DNA of 64,000 bases. It comes from Candidatus Amarolinea dominans (lineage in GTDB: Bacteria; Chloroflexota; Anaerolineae; SSC4; Amarolineaceae). Made by a program: the position numbers and the translations under genes. This document shows, piece by piece, positions 32,501 to 40,950 of this stretch (positions are counted from its first letter, which is position 1; each line of letters starts with the position of its first letter). The DNA is taken from positions 124,001 through 188,000 of the forward strand of contig JADJYJ010000035.1 in assembly GCA_016719785.1 (NCBI GenBank). Direction: 5' to 3'. The notes below the pieces were generated by a model. That model was not told where the DNA came from. It worked only from the letters and a program-made list of their open reading frames with translations, and did not search any database.

Positions 32501-35224
32501 CCGTCGTAGAAGGTGCGACTCTCCAGGTAAGAACTCCCGCTCTCCTTCTGCTCCTGCTTCACCCAGTACGGCGACCCCGCGCCGGCGTAGTGGGTGTAGG
32601 TCAAGCGCAGCGTCGGGTTGGTCGCATCGTCGCCGGGTTTGATCATCTGCGTCTGCCGCCCCCACTGATCGTAGCTGTAGCTGGTCGTCGCCAGGTTCGG
32701 GTCCGTCACGCTCGTCACCTGCCCCAGCACCTTGTCCCAGGCGTAGGTGGTTGTCCCTACGAGCGGCGCAATCATACTCGTCGGCAAGGCGTACAGCATC
32801 GGCCAGGCGCCGGCCGTCGTATCGTAAGCGGTCGTGGTCACGTGGCCCAGCGTGTCGGTCACGATCTTCGAATTACCCCAGTCGTCGTAGAAGTATCCCG
32901 TGTCCGCCCAACTACCCCCGCAGCTCGTCTGCGCCACCCGCACCTTCGTCACATCCCCCTTGCTCGGCGTCTGTGCGTAGGATGTCTTGTTGTCATAGAA
33001 ATAGCGCGTCTCCCCGTTGCACGCGCCCGTTGCGTCTTTCAGGAACTGCTGCGCCGGCCGGTTCACGATGTAGACGCTGCCACTCGTGTTGGCCGGGAAG
33101 TAGATCATCTCCTGCGAGCGGTACAGCGTTCCCACCGTGTTGCTGTAAGTGCGCACAGCCGTCACGTTGCCGTACTGCACATTACTCTGGCTCGCCACCT
33201 GGTATTCGTAGGTCGTTTTCTGACTGCTCGTCCCCAGGGTGTTGGTCGTGTCGGTCTGGTAAACCCAGTTGACTCCCTTGACCGTCGCCGTGACCCAGGT
33301 CGTTGCGCTGCTGTTTTTGATGATCCAGGCTGAACCGTTGGCCCAGGTGGCATTGCTGCCCGTGACGCCGCCAAACGTGTACTTGACGCCGTCTGGCGAC
33401 CACACCTCCCATTTGTTCCCGCTATCCAGGTTCCCCGCATGCGCAATGCGCACGAAGCTCTGCGGCTCGGTCTGCCAGCCATCCGTCGTTTGTTTCAGCT
33501 CGAACCCGCCGCCCGCATACCCCAGGAATGCCCGGGCCGGCGTCCCATCCTGCGCCAGAGACATTGTCACCTGCCCCAGGCCGTTCAGCGACCACCCCCA
33601 GCCCACGAAACTGGCCTGGCGATTGAACGTGATCGCATTCAATGCATCCTGATTCACATGTTGTGGCGTTGCGGTTGGCGTTGGCGTGTTCCCCGGTGTC
33701 GCTGTGGGTTCGACGGTGGCCGTAATATCATACGACGACGACCCCTGGCGGATACTGTTCACCCCTTCGCTGCTGTAGCCCAGGCTCAGATTCAAGCCCA
33801 GCCCGCCCGGCCCCGGCGGCAGCGCCAGCGGATAGCCCAGGCTGCTGTTGCCGCTCCACTCGTCGGTCACGAACCCATGCACCGTCGGCAGATGCTGCGC
33901 ACCGTAGCTGAGCGATGCCGGTGCGCCCAGGCCAAACAGCCCAGGGCCGTCCAGCCGCGCCGTCAACTGCCGACCGGCCACACCCATCTCGCTGTCGAGC
34001 ACCTGCCACGCCTCGGCCGCATCCTCCCACCGGTACAGGCGGATGGTCTCCGTCAGCGCCGCGCTCGGTGGGAAGCGATAGGTCAAACTGACCAGGCTCT
34101 CGAACGCTGTCACCGCCGCGCCCTGCTCATCCTGTGCCTCCAGGCCAAAGTGCATCGTCAGCCAGGCCGGCGTCTCGCCCACCCGCGGCTGCGGCAGATA
34201 GCGCAGCAGCGTCCGTTGGCTCACCGCGCCCGGCCGCGCCTCCACCTGCACCCGTCCATCCGCACTGAGCAGCACCCCGCCCTCGCCCGGCGTCAACCAC
34301 ACCTCATCCAGCCCAGGCGTCGCCGTCGGCGTTGGCGTACACCCCTCATCATCCTGGCAGGGCGGCGGTGTGGCCGTCGGCGTTGCCGTGGCCGTCGGCG
34401 TCGGCGTACACTCCTCGTCTTGGCAGGGCGGTGGCTCTTCCGTGGGCGTCGCCGTCGGCGTGGCGGTCGGCGGTTCTTCCGTGGCCGTCGGCGTCGGCGT
34501 ACACTCCTCATCCTGGCAGGGCGGCGGCTCGACCGTCGGCGTGGCGGTCGGCGGTTCGGCCGTGGGCGTCGGCGCACAGTCCTCGCCCAGGCAGGGCGCC
34601 GCGGTGATCGTGATCGCCGCACTGGCCTGCACCCCCGCGCCCACCTCCTCGCTCACGATGGCGACCGTGTTGGTGATGACCTGCCCGCTGACCGCGCCCA
34701 GCGCCTGCGCCTGGAACGTGCCGGTCAGCGTCGCGCCCGCGGCCAGTTGACCGATGACCCATTCCAGTCGGCGTTCGGCCTCCAGGTAGCTGAAATTCCC
34801 CTCCCCGGCCGGCCAATAGGCCAATTCCAGCGGCAGGGTGTCGCTCACCACCAGCCCGCCCAGGTCGCGGTCGGCCAGGGTGTTGGTGATGACCACGGTG
34901 TAGGTGATGACGCCCGCCGGCTCCACCTCCTGCGGCGCCGCGGCCAGCGTCAACTGCACGACCGAAGGCGCCGGCGTCGCACCGGGGTCGGAAATGAGAT
35001 CGAAATTGGGATCAGGGGACATGAATTTAGCAGCGGTATTTATCTGGGGGGGGGGGGGTAGCAGCAGCCGCCGTGGAAAAGAGCAGACTGCACACCACCA
35101 ACAGATGAACCAACGACGACAGGCGCGGCGCGAGCCGGCCGCGAGACAGGAAGGTGTGGTGAAGAGAGATGAAATAGTGAGGAACACCAGCGTAACATAA
35201 CAACGGACTCCTTTCGTGCAGCAA
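29554..35224 (-). CDS. Secreted RHS/YD-repeat polymorphic toxin with toxin-44-like tip; frame interrupted by a poly-C tract
   Basis: Domains from 5' to 3': a signal peptide read from ATG 35224 (RLSSLVHLLVVCSLLFSTAAAAT); a Pro run encoded by 13 C (35046-35058); a DUF11 domain (about 34980-34610); a Thr/Pro linker with CQDEEC units (34600-34315); a beta-rich region; some 20 YD repeats (about 33700-30150); a LamG-like insert (about 30897-30375); then GLYFYNARYYD. The tip (about 30000-29557) has VRQGGEWD, GNIEYGYLG, LLEGAG and DDPADQIGIQIGI, as in Bacterial toxin 44 (Ntox44). With 13 C the signal peptide runs into a stop; 12 or 15 C would join it to the body. The body alone is open from 35376. 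Confidence 0.8.
34315..34600 (-). repeat. Tandem repeats encoding the TPTATP / PPCQDEEC linker
   Basis: Four to five degenerate units of about 60-80 bp encode a Thr-Pro-Ala linker, each with CQDEECTPT or a close variant, between the DUF11 domain and the beta-rich region of the RHS protein. Paired Cys in each unit could form disulphides outside the cell. Confidence 0.8.
35046..35058 (-). repeat. Poly-C13 tract at the signal-peptide/body junction of the RHS gene
   Basis: Thirteen consecutive G on the plus strand (C on the coding strand) lie between the signal-peptide frame and the frame of the RHS body. The two frames differ by an offset that 12 or 15 C would remove. Long homopolymers of this kind are classic sites of slipped-strand phase variation, and also of sequencing errors. 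Confidence 0.85.
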
Positions 35225-35286
35225 TCGAAAACGGATGGGGTCAGGGACATTTTCCTGACTGCTGAAGGAGGTCGCGGGCGGGAGAG

Positions 35287-35322
35287 AGCGCGCGGCGCTC
35301 TGTCAAGAGGCAAAATTTGGGC
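35287..35322. repeat. Short dispersed repeat, copy 2 of 2
   Basis: CGCGCGGCGCTCTGTCAAGAGG followed by CAAAATTTGGGCG matches 8925-8960. It lies in the 399-bp non-coding stretch upstream of the RHS gene and downstream of the S41 protease promoter. Confidence 0.65.
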
Positions 35323-35352
35323 GTAGCAATTCCGAATTGGGCAGACGATTGA

Positions 35353-35435
35353 CCACAAGGAACGCATAGAACACAAAGCAACGGCAGAAGATTCGCAGAT
35401 TGGCGACGTCTTTGCGCTCTTTGCGTTCTATGTGG
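35353..35435. repeat. Imperfect inverted repeat with GAACGCA units
   Basis: CCACAAGGAACGCATAGAAC at the left and the reverse complement of CCACATAGAACGCAAAGAGC at the right (35414-35435) form an imperfect hairpin with a loop of about 35 nt. The GAACGCAAAG-type unit resembles widespread short non-coding repeats. No gene is seen in it. Confidence 0.6.
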
Positions 35436-35458
35436 CAAGGAGCCGCCCATCTGTCTCT

Positions 35459-35525
35459 GCCACGAATTTCACTAATTTGCACGAATCGAGCTTCTGCCTT
35501 CGTGTCAATTCGTGCAATTCGTGGC
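35459..35525. repeat. AATTCGTG-type dispersed repeat, copy D
   Basis: Arms at 35459-35486 and 35501-35525 form an imperfect inverted repeat very similar to the second unit of copy C. It is followed by AAAAATCCG, as in the other copies. It lies between the RHS gene and the S41 promoter. Confidence 0.85.
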
Positions 35526-35559
35526 AAAAATCCGCCAACCTCGCTCGCCCGGAAGTCAT

Positions 35560-35588
35560 TTGGTTGGCCGCCCGATTGATGCTATACT
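35560..35588 (+). promoter_or_regulatory. Promoter of the first S41 protease gene
   Basis: TTGGTT at 35560-35565 and TATACT at 35583-35588 with a 17-bp spacer precede ATG 35624 by about 35 bp. Confidence 0.6.
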
Positions 35589-35623
35589 CTCGCTTCGGTG
35601 TCCCCACGCAGCCGGCAACGGTC

Positions 35624-36865
35624 ATGGTGGACAAACGTCATTCTGCCCATGGTGATGTCACCTTGAACGAACCATCACGTCCAACTTTTTCATGGCGCTC
35701 GCGCGAGATGCTCAGCGGGTTGTTCATGTTCACGGCGCTGCTCTTCCTGGCCTTCGCGGCCGGCTTCGGCGCGCACTGGCTGCTGACACGCGCGTCCGGG
35801 ACAGCCAGTGACGCGCCAGGTTCGGTGACGATCCTCACCGATGCCCAGCGCCTGCTGCGCGACAATTTTCTGGGCCAGCCGCCGGCCGAGACCACGCAGG
35901 TGTACGGGGCCATCCGCGGCCTGGTGGAGACCTATCAAGATCCGTACACCGTTTTCATCGAGCCGCAGCCGCGGGCACGGGAAAAAGATCAACTGCGCGG
36001 GCGCTTTGGCGGCATCGGTGCGTACGTGGCAGTCAGCACCACCGGCCAGGTCTTTCTAACCCCCATGCCGGGACGACCGGCCGAGAAGGCGGGCATCCAG
36101 GCCAACGACGAGCTGCTGGCCGTGGACGGCAAGAGCGTCAGCGGCAAAAATCGTGACGAAGTGGTGGACATGGTGCGCGGCGAGGTCGGCACCCAAACGA
36201 CGCTGCGCATCGGGCGCGTCGGCGCCGACCAGCCGTTTGACCTCGTCGTCACGCGTGAAGAGATCGAAAACCCGTCTGTGGAGTGGCGCTTGTTGGAAAA
36301 TGACCCCCGCACCGGCTACGTGGCGCTGCACATCTTTGGTGAACGCAGCGTGCAGGAACTGAAAGACGCGATCAACGACCTGCGCGGGCAGGGCGCGCAG
36401 CGCCTGATCCTGGATCTGCGACACAACCCCGGCGGCCTGCTGGAGACGGCCGTAGATGTCGCCAGCCAGTTCCTCGCCAGTGGACGTGTGCTCAATGAAC
36501 GGCACGCGGACAGCGAGACGACGTACGATGTGCGCGGCGCTGGCGTGGCGCGGGATCTGCCCCTGGTCGTCCTGACTGATGAGGGCACCGCCAGCGCCGC
36601 TGAAATTGTGGCCGGCGCCCTGCAAGACGCCAAACGCGCGCCGATCATCGGGGCCAAGACCTTTGGCAAAGGCTCGGTGCAGCTCGTGTTCGATCTGCGC
36701 GATGGTTCATCCCTGCACGTGACGACCGCACGCTGGTTCACACCGGCCTATCAGCAGATTGACGGCAAGGGCCTGACGCCCGACGTGCCGGTGGTCACTG
36801 GTGACGCGGCAGCCGGCGGCGATCCGGTTCTGGACGCTGCGCTGGCCTGGTTCGATAAACCATGA
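35624..36865 (+). CDS. S41 family C-terminal processing protease, membrane-anchored
   Basis: This 413-residue protein has an N-terminal cytoplasmic stretch, one membrane anchor (LSGLFMFTALLFLAFAAGFG, about 28-50), a cap region, a PDZ domain (GRPAEKAGIQANDELLAVDGKSVSG, about 140-180) and the S41 catalytic domain. Catalytic residues are Ser324 in GTASAAEIVAGAL and Lys349 in TFGKGSVQ; LILDLRHNPGGLLETAVD is also typical. The active site should face outward. Such proteases trim or degrade exported proteins. It is followed after 76 bp by a second S41 gene, and the two probably form a transcription unit with smpB. Confidence 0.9.
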   Translation: MVDKRHSAHGDVTLNEPSRPTFSWRSREMLSGLFMFTALLFLAFAAGFGAHWLLTRASGTASDAPGSVTILTDAQRLLRDNFLGQPPAETTQVYGAIRGLVETYQDPYTVFIEPQPRAREKDQLRGRFGGIGAYVAVSTTGQVFLTPMPGRPAEKAGIQANDELLAVDGKSVSGKNRDEVVDMVRGEVGTQTTLRIGRVGADQPFDLVVTREEIENPSVEWRLLENDPRTGYVALHIFGERSVQELKDAINDLRGQGAQRLILDLRHNPGGLLETAVDVASQFLASGRVLNERHADSETTYDVRGAGVARDLPLVVLTDEGTASAAEIVAGALQDAKRAPIIGAKTFGKGSVQLVFDLRDGSSLHVTTARWFTPAYQQIDGKGLTPDVPVVTGDAAAGGDPVLDAALAWFDKP

Positions 36866-36878
36866 GACTGAGGCTTGG

Positions 36879-36925
36879 GCGACTGCAAGTCGCTGCAACC
36901 ATGACGAAGTCCACCGGCGTGGACT
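36879..36925. repeat. Paired-hairpin dispersed repeat, copy 1
   Basis: Two small perfect hairpins stand in tandem: GCGACT-GCA-AGTCGC (36879-36893) and AGTCCAC-CGGC-GTGGACT (36908-36925). The same pair, with compensating changes, occurs in inverted orientation at 55037-55083. It fills most of the gap between the two S41 genes. Confidence 0.75.
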
Positions 36926-36941
36926 GGCGAGGAATCTGGCA

Positions 36942-38300
36942 ATGACTTCATCTAACTTCACACGCTGGTTGCTGGCCGGCTGCCTGGTTGTGGCGCTAAC
37001 CACCACTGCCTTTATGGCCGGGCTGGCCACCGGCTTTGGGCTGGGGCGCTGGACTGCGCCCGCGGTCGTGGTTGCCCCCGCCGCGCCGCAGGAGTCACCG
37101 GCAGCCGTCGTCGAGGCGCCGCGCGTCACCGCGATTCCCGCGGCCACCCAGGCGCCGCCCGCCATGCTCCCCACCCCCAGACCAGCCCCCTCGGCCACAC
37201 CGCAACGGGCGCCGCAACCGGCGGGCACGATCACCGCGCAGGACAAGGAACTCAAGCTGTTCTGGGAGGCCATGACCCTGTTACAGGATGGCTTCTACGG
37301 CGACGTGCCCAGCGGCCAGAATCTGCAATATGCGGCCATTCGAGGCGTGGTCAGCAGCCTGGACGATCGTTTTACCAGCTTCATGACGGCTGACGAGGCG
37401 CAACGCTTCGAGGACTCCCTGGATGGCAGCTTCGAGGGCATCGGCGCGCAGGTTGACAAGACCGAGGACGACAAAGGCGCACGCATCGTCGAAGTCTACC
37501 CTGGTTTTCCGGCGGCCACGGCCGGGGTGCGGCGCAATGACATCATCACTGCGGTGGACGGCCAGGATATCGGTCCCCTCAGCCTGACCGAGATCATCTC
37601 GCACATTCGCGGGCCACGCGGCACCACCGTCATCCTGACCATCCGCCGCGAGGGCGAGGACGCACCGCTGGAGATCAGCGTGACGCGGGCGCGCATCGAG
37701 ATTCCTGTGGTGGAATCGAAGATGTTGGCAGGCAACATCGGTTATGTCAAACTACAGGAGTTCAGCCGGCCAGCGCCGGAGCGTCTGAAGACGGCGCTGA
37801 AGGAGCTGCTCGATCAGGAGCCGGTGGGCCTGATCCTGGACCTGCGCGGCAATCCCGGCGGCCTGCTCGATGTCGCGGTGGAGGTTGGCAGTCAGTTTGT
37901 GGCCGCAGGCGACATCCTGATCGAACGGAAGAAGGATGGCAGCGAGGAGCACTTCAGCGTGCGCACCGGCGGCTTGGCTATCGGAGTTCCGCTGGCGGTG
38001 CTGGTCAATGAAGGTTCGGCCAGCGCCAGCGAGATCGTGGCCGGCGCGATTCAGGACGCCGGGCGCGGGCCGTTGGTGGGAACCAAGACCTTTGGCAAAG
38101 GCTCCGTGCAACTGCCGCAGACCTTGAGTGATGGCTCCATGCTGCGCGTCACCATCGCCCACTGGTTCACCCCCAAAGGCCGCGGCATCCACGGCACTGG
38201 CCTGGAGCCAGACATCCCCATCGAACTGAGCGAACAGGATCGCAGCGCCGGCCGCGACCCGCAGTTGGACAGGGCCGTCGAATACCTGCGCGCGCAATAG
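36942..38300 (+). CDS. S41 family C-terminal processing protease (CtpA-like), second copy
   Basis: This 452-residue protein has an N-terminal anchor (WLLAGCLVVALTTTAFMAGL), a Pro/Ala/Thr-rich linker (about 40-100), a helical cap, a PDZ domain (ATAGVRRNDIITAVDGQDI) and the catalytic domain with Ser361 in GSASASEIVAGAI and Lys386 in TFGKGSVQ. It is the more typical CtpA of the pair and ends with LEPDIPIELSEQD. The first protease lacks the long linker, so the two may act at different distances from the membrane. ATG 36942 follows GAGGA; the longer frame to 36801 overlaps the preceding gene. smpB begins 19 bp after its stop. Confidence 0.92.
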   Translation: MTSSNFTRWLLAGCLVVALTTTAFMAGLATGFGLGRWTAPAVVVAPAAPQESPAAVVEAPRVTAIPAATQAPPAMLPTPRPAPSATPQRAPQPAGTITAQDKELKLFWEAMTLLQDGFYGDVPSGQNLQYAAIRGVVSSLDDRFTSFMTADEAQRFEDSLDGSFEGIGAQVDKTEDDKGARIVEVYPGFPAATAGVRRNDIITAVDGQDIGPLSLTEIISHIRGPRGTTVILTIRREGEDAPLEISVTRARIEIPVVESKMLAGNIGYVKLQEFSRPAPERLKTALKELLDQEPVGLILDLRGNPGGLLDVAVEVGSQFVAAGDILIERKKDGSEEHFSVRTGGLAIGVPLAVLVNEGSASASEIVAGAIQDAGRGPLVGTKTFGKGSVQLPQTLSDGSMLRVTIAHWFTPKGRGIHGTGLEPDIPIELSEQDRSAGRDPQLDRAVEYLRAQ

Positions 38301-38319
38301 TGAGTAAGGGGAGAAATTG

Positions 38320-38796
38320 GTGACGAAGAACGAAGATCAACGCAACCGCACGCTGGCGACCAATCGCAAGGCGCACCACGATTATTCGATCGAAGAGACC
38401 TACGAGGTGGGTTTGGCCCTGGTCGGCACGGAGATCAAGTCGCTGCGCGCTGGGCAGTGCAATCTGAAAGATGGCTATGCGGTCATTCGCCAGGGCGAAA
38501 TCTGGATGCTGAACGTTCACATTTCACCCTGGGCGGGCGGCAACCGTGAGAACCATGACCCGCTGCGCGAACGCAAGTTGTTGCTGCATCGGCGCGAGAT
38601 CAACAAGCTGGCGAGTCGCGTGGCCGAACGGGGCTGGACACTGGTACCTCTGCGTATTTATCTCAAAAGCAACCGGGCCAAAGTGGAATTGGGCCTGGTG
38701 CGCGGTAAGAAGCAGTACGACAAACGGGAGGCGATTGCCAAACGCGACAGCGACCGCGATGTGGAGCGCGGGGTCAAAGACTATCAGCAGGAATAG
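38320..38796 (+). CDS. smpB: SsrA-binding protein SmpB
   Basis: SmpB carries tmRNA to stalled ribosomes. The 158-residue protein has NRKAHHDYSIEETYEVGLALVGTEIKSLRAGQCNLKDGYAVI, HISPW, ENHDPLRERKLLLHRREI and the C-terminal tail GKKQYDKREAIAKRDSDRDVERG that enters the mRNA channel. GTG 38320 is best, with GGGGAG 6 nt upstream; a TTG three bases earlier is less well spaced. No tmRNA gene (ssrA) is visible nearby. It follows the S41 proteases on the same strand and converges with the coiled-coil gene 6 bp away. Confidence 0.96.
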   Translation: MTKNEDQRNRTLATNRKAHHDYSIEETYEVGLALVGTEIKSLRAGQCNLKDGYAVIRQGEIWMLNVHISPWAGGNRENHDPLRERKLLLHRREINKLASRVAERGWTLVPLRIYLKSNRAKVELGLVRGKKQYDKREAIAKRDSDRDVERGVKDYQQE

Positions 38797-38802
38797 GCGT
38801 GC

Positions 38803-39444
38803 TCAAGGCCTCTCGCTGCGCTCGGCCGACGCGGGCGGTGGTGGTTTTTCTCCTTGCTCACCCAGCGCCAACCGTTGGATGCGCGCGGCCAGGTCTGGCG
38901 GCGGAGGCGCTTGCTCGGTAGTCGGCACAGCAGCGGGCGGGTGCGCGGGCTTGGCGGTCGTGGCCGCGGACGGCGCGGGCGCTGCGCTGACCGCGGCGGG
39001 CGCACGCGCGGCCTCTTGCGCCAGTTTTGCCAGGCGCTGACGGCCGCGTGCGATGCGCTGCTGCAACGCACGTTCTTCGGCCTGCAGCTCAGCTGCTGAC
39101 TGGCGCAGTCGGGTGACGTGCCGACCAAGTTCCTGCGCCAGGGTCTGCATCTGCGTACACTCGGCCTGCAAGGACTCGGCTTCCACGGAATTGCCCGCGC
39201 GCGTCGCGGCGTCCAGGCGCTGCTGCACCTCAGCCACACGCGCCTGGGCCTGCTGCCAGGCTGTTGCCGCCTCTTGCTGGCGGGCGTTGGTGTCAACCCA
39301 CAGTTCTTGTTGCTGTGCCAGCCGCGCCTGCGCCACCTCAATGTCGGTCGCCAGGCGATCTTCCTCTGGCACGTGCGTGTCGCGGTCGAGTAAGTGATGA
39401 AAGACGGCACGAATGCCGCTTGTGATTCGGTCTCGTAGCCTCAT
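38803..39444 (-). CDS. Coiled-coil protein of unknown function
   Basis: This 213-residue protein is mostly a long Gln/Ala/Arg-rich coiled coil (about residues 28-140), followed by an Ala/Pro-rich linker and a charged C terminus ending in GEKPPPPASAERSERP. The N terminus, MRLRDRITSGIRAVFHHLLDRD, is amphipathic. The layout recalls PspA/IM30-like proteins, but no signature is clear. It begins 10 bp after coxE and is the last gene of the prsW-moxR-coxE cluster, so it is probably co-expressed with the MoxR-VWA pair. Confidence 0.7.
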   Translation of the reverse strand: MRLRDRITSGIRAVFHHLLDRDTHVPEEDRLATDIEVAQARLAQQQELWVDTNARQQEAATAWQQAQARVAEVQQRLDAATRAGNSVEAESLQAECTQMQTLAQELGRHVTRLRQSAAELQAEERALQQRIARGRQRLAKLAQEAARAPAAVSAAPAPSAATTAKPAHPPAAVPTTEQAPPPPDLAARIQRLALGEQGEKPPPPASAERSERP

Positions 39445-39454
39445 GGTTTCCCTC

Positions 39455-40834
39455 TCAGTGGGTAGTCAGCAGGCGATCCACGGCTTCGGCCAGGCTGGCC
39501 ATGTTGTTGACCTCGAACACGGCGCTGCAGAAGGGCAGGTAGCGCAGCATGTCGCTGTCACCGCTGCCCCACAGCAACGACGATTCAGGCGTCAGCCAAA
39601 CCAGCCGCCGCGACCGCCGCTTGATGTCGCCGAAAGCCTCAAGTTCAGGGTTGTTGTAGTTGTTGCGCCCATCGCCCACGATGATGACCGTGGTGCGGTG
39701 GTCAATGGCATCCAGGAAGTCGCGCTGGAAGTGCAGCAGGCTTTGGCCCAGGTCGGTGTTGTAGGAGCCGGGCTGCAAACGATTCAGCACATGCTCAATC
39801 GCCACGTCAGGGCGGAACTCCGTGAAGTCGGCCGTGATCTCTTGAATGTCATCAATGAAGGCAAAGGAGCGCGCCTGCGCCACCTGGTCTTGCAGGTCAT
39901 ACATCAGGCGCAGCATGAACTCAACCACGGAGCGCATGGAGGTTGAGACATCGCAGATGAGCAGAATCTTCGGCTTGATCTGGCGCCGGCGGTATTTCAA
40001 CTCCAACGGCACCCCGCCATACTTCAGATTGGTGCGCAGCGTGCGTTTGACATCCAACTGACCGACCCGGCCGCGCCGCTGGCGCAGGGCGGCCCGGCTG
40101 CGCAACTGCGCGGCCAGGCGCTGCACCTGCTTGCGCAGTTCATCCGCTTCGCGCTCGCTGAGCGATTGAAAGGGGCGCTGTAAGAGATCGTCGTTGCGCT
40201 GCGCCTCCCGCGGCTCATTGAGCGCATTGCGCACAATGCTGGCACCCACATGTTGACTGACCTGCTGGCGCAGCGCGTCCTGGTTGGCCTGCACCAACTG
40301 GCGCAGACGATCCAGGGAACGCTTAGTCATGCCCATCCGATCCAGCAGCTCCCACAGTTCCTTGAGCGCCTTTTTCACCTCATCATGCCCCGCGGCGCGC
40401 AGCAGTCGGCTGGTCAGCCAGGGCTGTTGATACGGGTGCGTGGCATGGTTCAGCCCGACCATCTGGCCCAACTCCTCCAGTTCTGCTTGCGTCAGCGATT
40501 CCCCGCGCAGCAGGCGCTCCAGTTGCTGGCGCACGTTGCCGGTGAACTGACGGATGGCCTGGGCCAGGCGCTGCAAATCGGCATTTGACAAGTCCTGGGT
40601 GGCGTCCAGCAGCGGCGGCCCGCCCAGGCCAAAAAATTGTGGGAACAGCCGCTCGAACGTCGCCAGGTCCTGAGGCTCTTTGACGAGCGTGGCCCGCAGC
40701 GCGATGCGAAAGCGGTCACGATCCTGGACGCCCAGGGTTTCCACAGCGCGAAAGGCATCGGCGCTCTCCGCCACGGAGATACGCACGCCGGACGTGCGCA
40801 AGCCGGCGATGAATTCCACCATGCGTTCTTCCAT
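39455..40834 (-). CDS. CoxE-like von Willebrand factor A domain protein
   Basis: This 459-residue protein resembles CoxE-type VWA proteins that work with a MoxR AAA+ ATPase. The N-terminal helical part (1-250) is Gln/Arg-rich with VRISVAESADAFRAVETLG. The C-terminal VWA domain has the MIDAS motif DVSTSMRSVVEFML (D at about residue 293), TDLGQSLLHFQRDFL and VIIVGDGRNNYNNPE, all metal-site positions. MoxR-VWA pairs act as chaperones for metal-cofactor insertion or membrane processes; the target here is unknown. The ATG at 40834 is preceded by an array of tandem AGAGGG sites. Confidence 0.9.
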   Translation of the reverse strand: MEERMVEFIAGLRTSGVRISVAESADAFRAVETLGVQDRDRFRIALRATLVKEPQDLATFERLFPQFFGLGGPPLLDATQDLSNADLQRLAQAIRQFTGNVRQQLERLLRGESLTQAELEELGQMVGLNHATHPYQQPWLTSRLLRAAGHDEVKKALKELWELLDRMGMTKRSLDRLRQLVQANQDALRQQVSQHVGASIVRNALNEPREAQRNDDLLQRPFQSLSEREADELRKQVQRLAAQLRSRAALRQRRGRVGQLDVKRTLRTNLKYGGVPLELKYRRRQIKPKILLICDVSTSMRSVVEFMLRLMYDLQDQVAQARSFAFIDDIQEITADFTEFRPDVAIEHVLNRLQPGSYNTDLGQSLLHFQRDFLDAIDHRTTVIIVGDGRNNYNNPELEAFGDIKRRSRRLVWLTPESSLLWGSGDSDMLRYLPFCSAVFEVNNMASLAEAVDRLLTTH

Positions 40835-40838
40835 CTAA

Positions 40839-40938
40839 AATCCCTCTAACTAATCCCTCTAACTAATCCCTCTAACTAATCCCTCTAACTAATCCCTCTA
40901 ACTAATCCCTCTAACTAATCCCTCTAACTAATCCCTCC
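40839..40938 (-). repeat. 13-bp tandem repeat of Shine-Dalgarno-like sites before coxE
   Basis: Seven perfect 13-bp units (plus-strand AATCCCTCTAACT, from 40839 to 40929) and a partial eighth fill the gap between moxR and coxE. On the coding strand each unit reads AGTTAGAGGGATT and contains the Shine-Dalgarno-like AGAGGG. The last one stands directly before the coxE ATG. Confidence 0.95.
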
Positions 40939-40950
40939 GAACCAACGGGC

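Noticed and set aside
33439..35061. A 540-residue open frame on the plus strand opposite the RHS gene
   Set aside because: It is Arg/Pro-rich with no known motif and is the mirror of a long GC-rich coding region; the minus strand carries clear RHS repeats.
40839..40938. The 13-bp repeat array as a CRISPR
   Set aside because: There are no spacers: units are directly adjacent and identical, far shorter than CRISPR repeats, and no cas gene is near.
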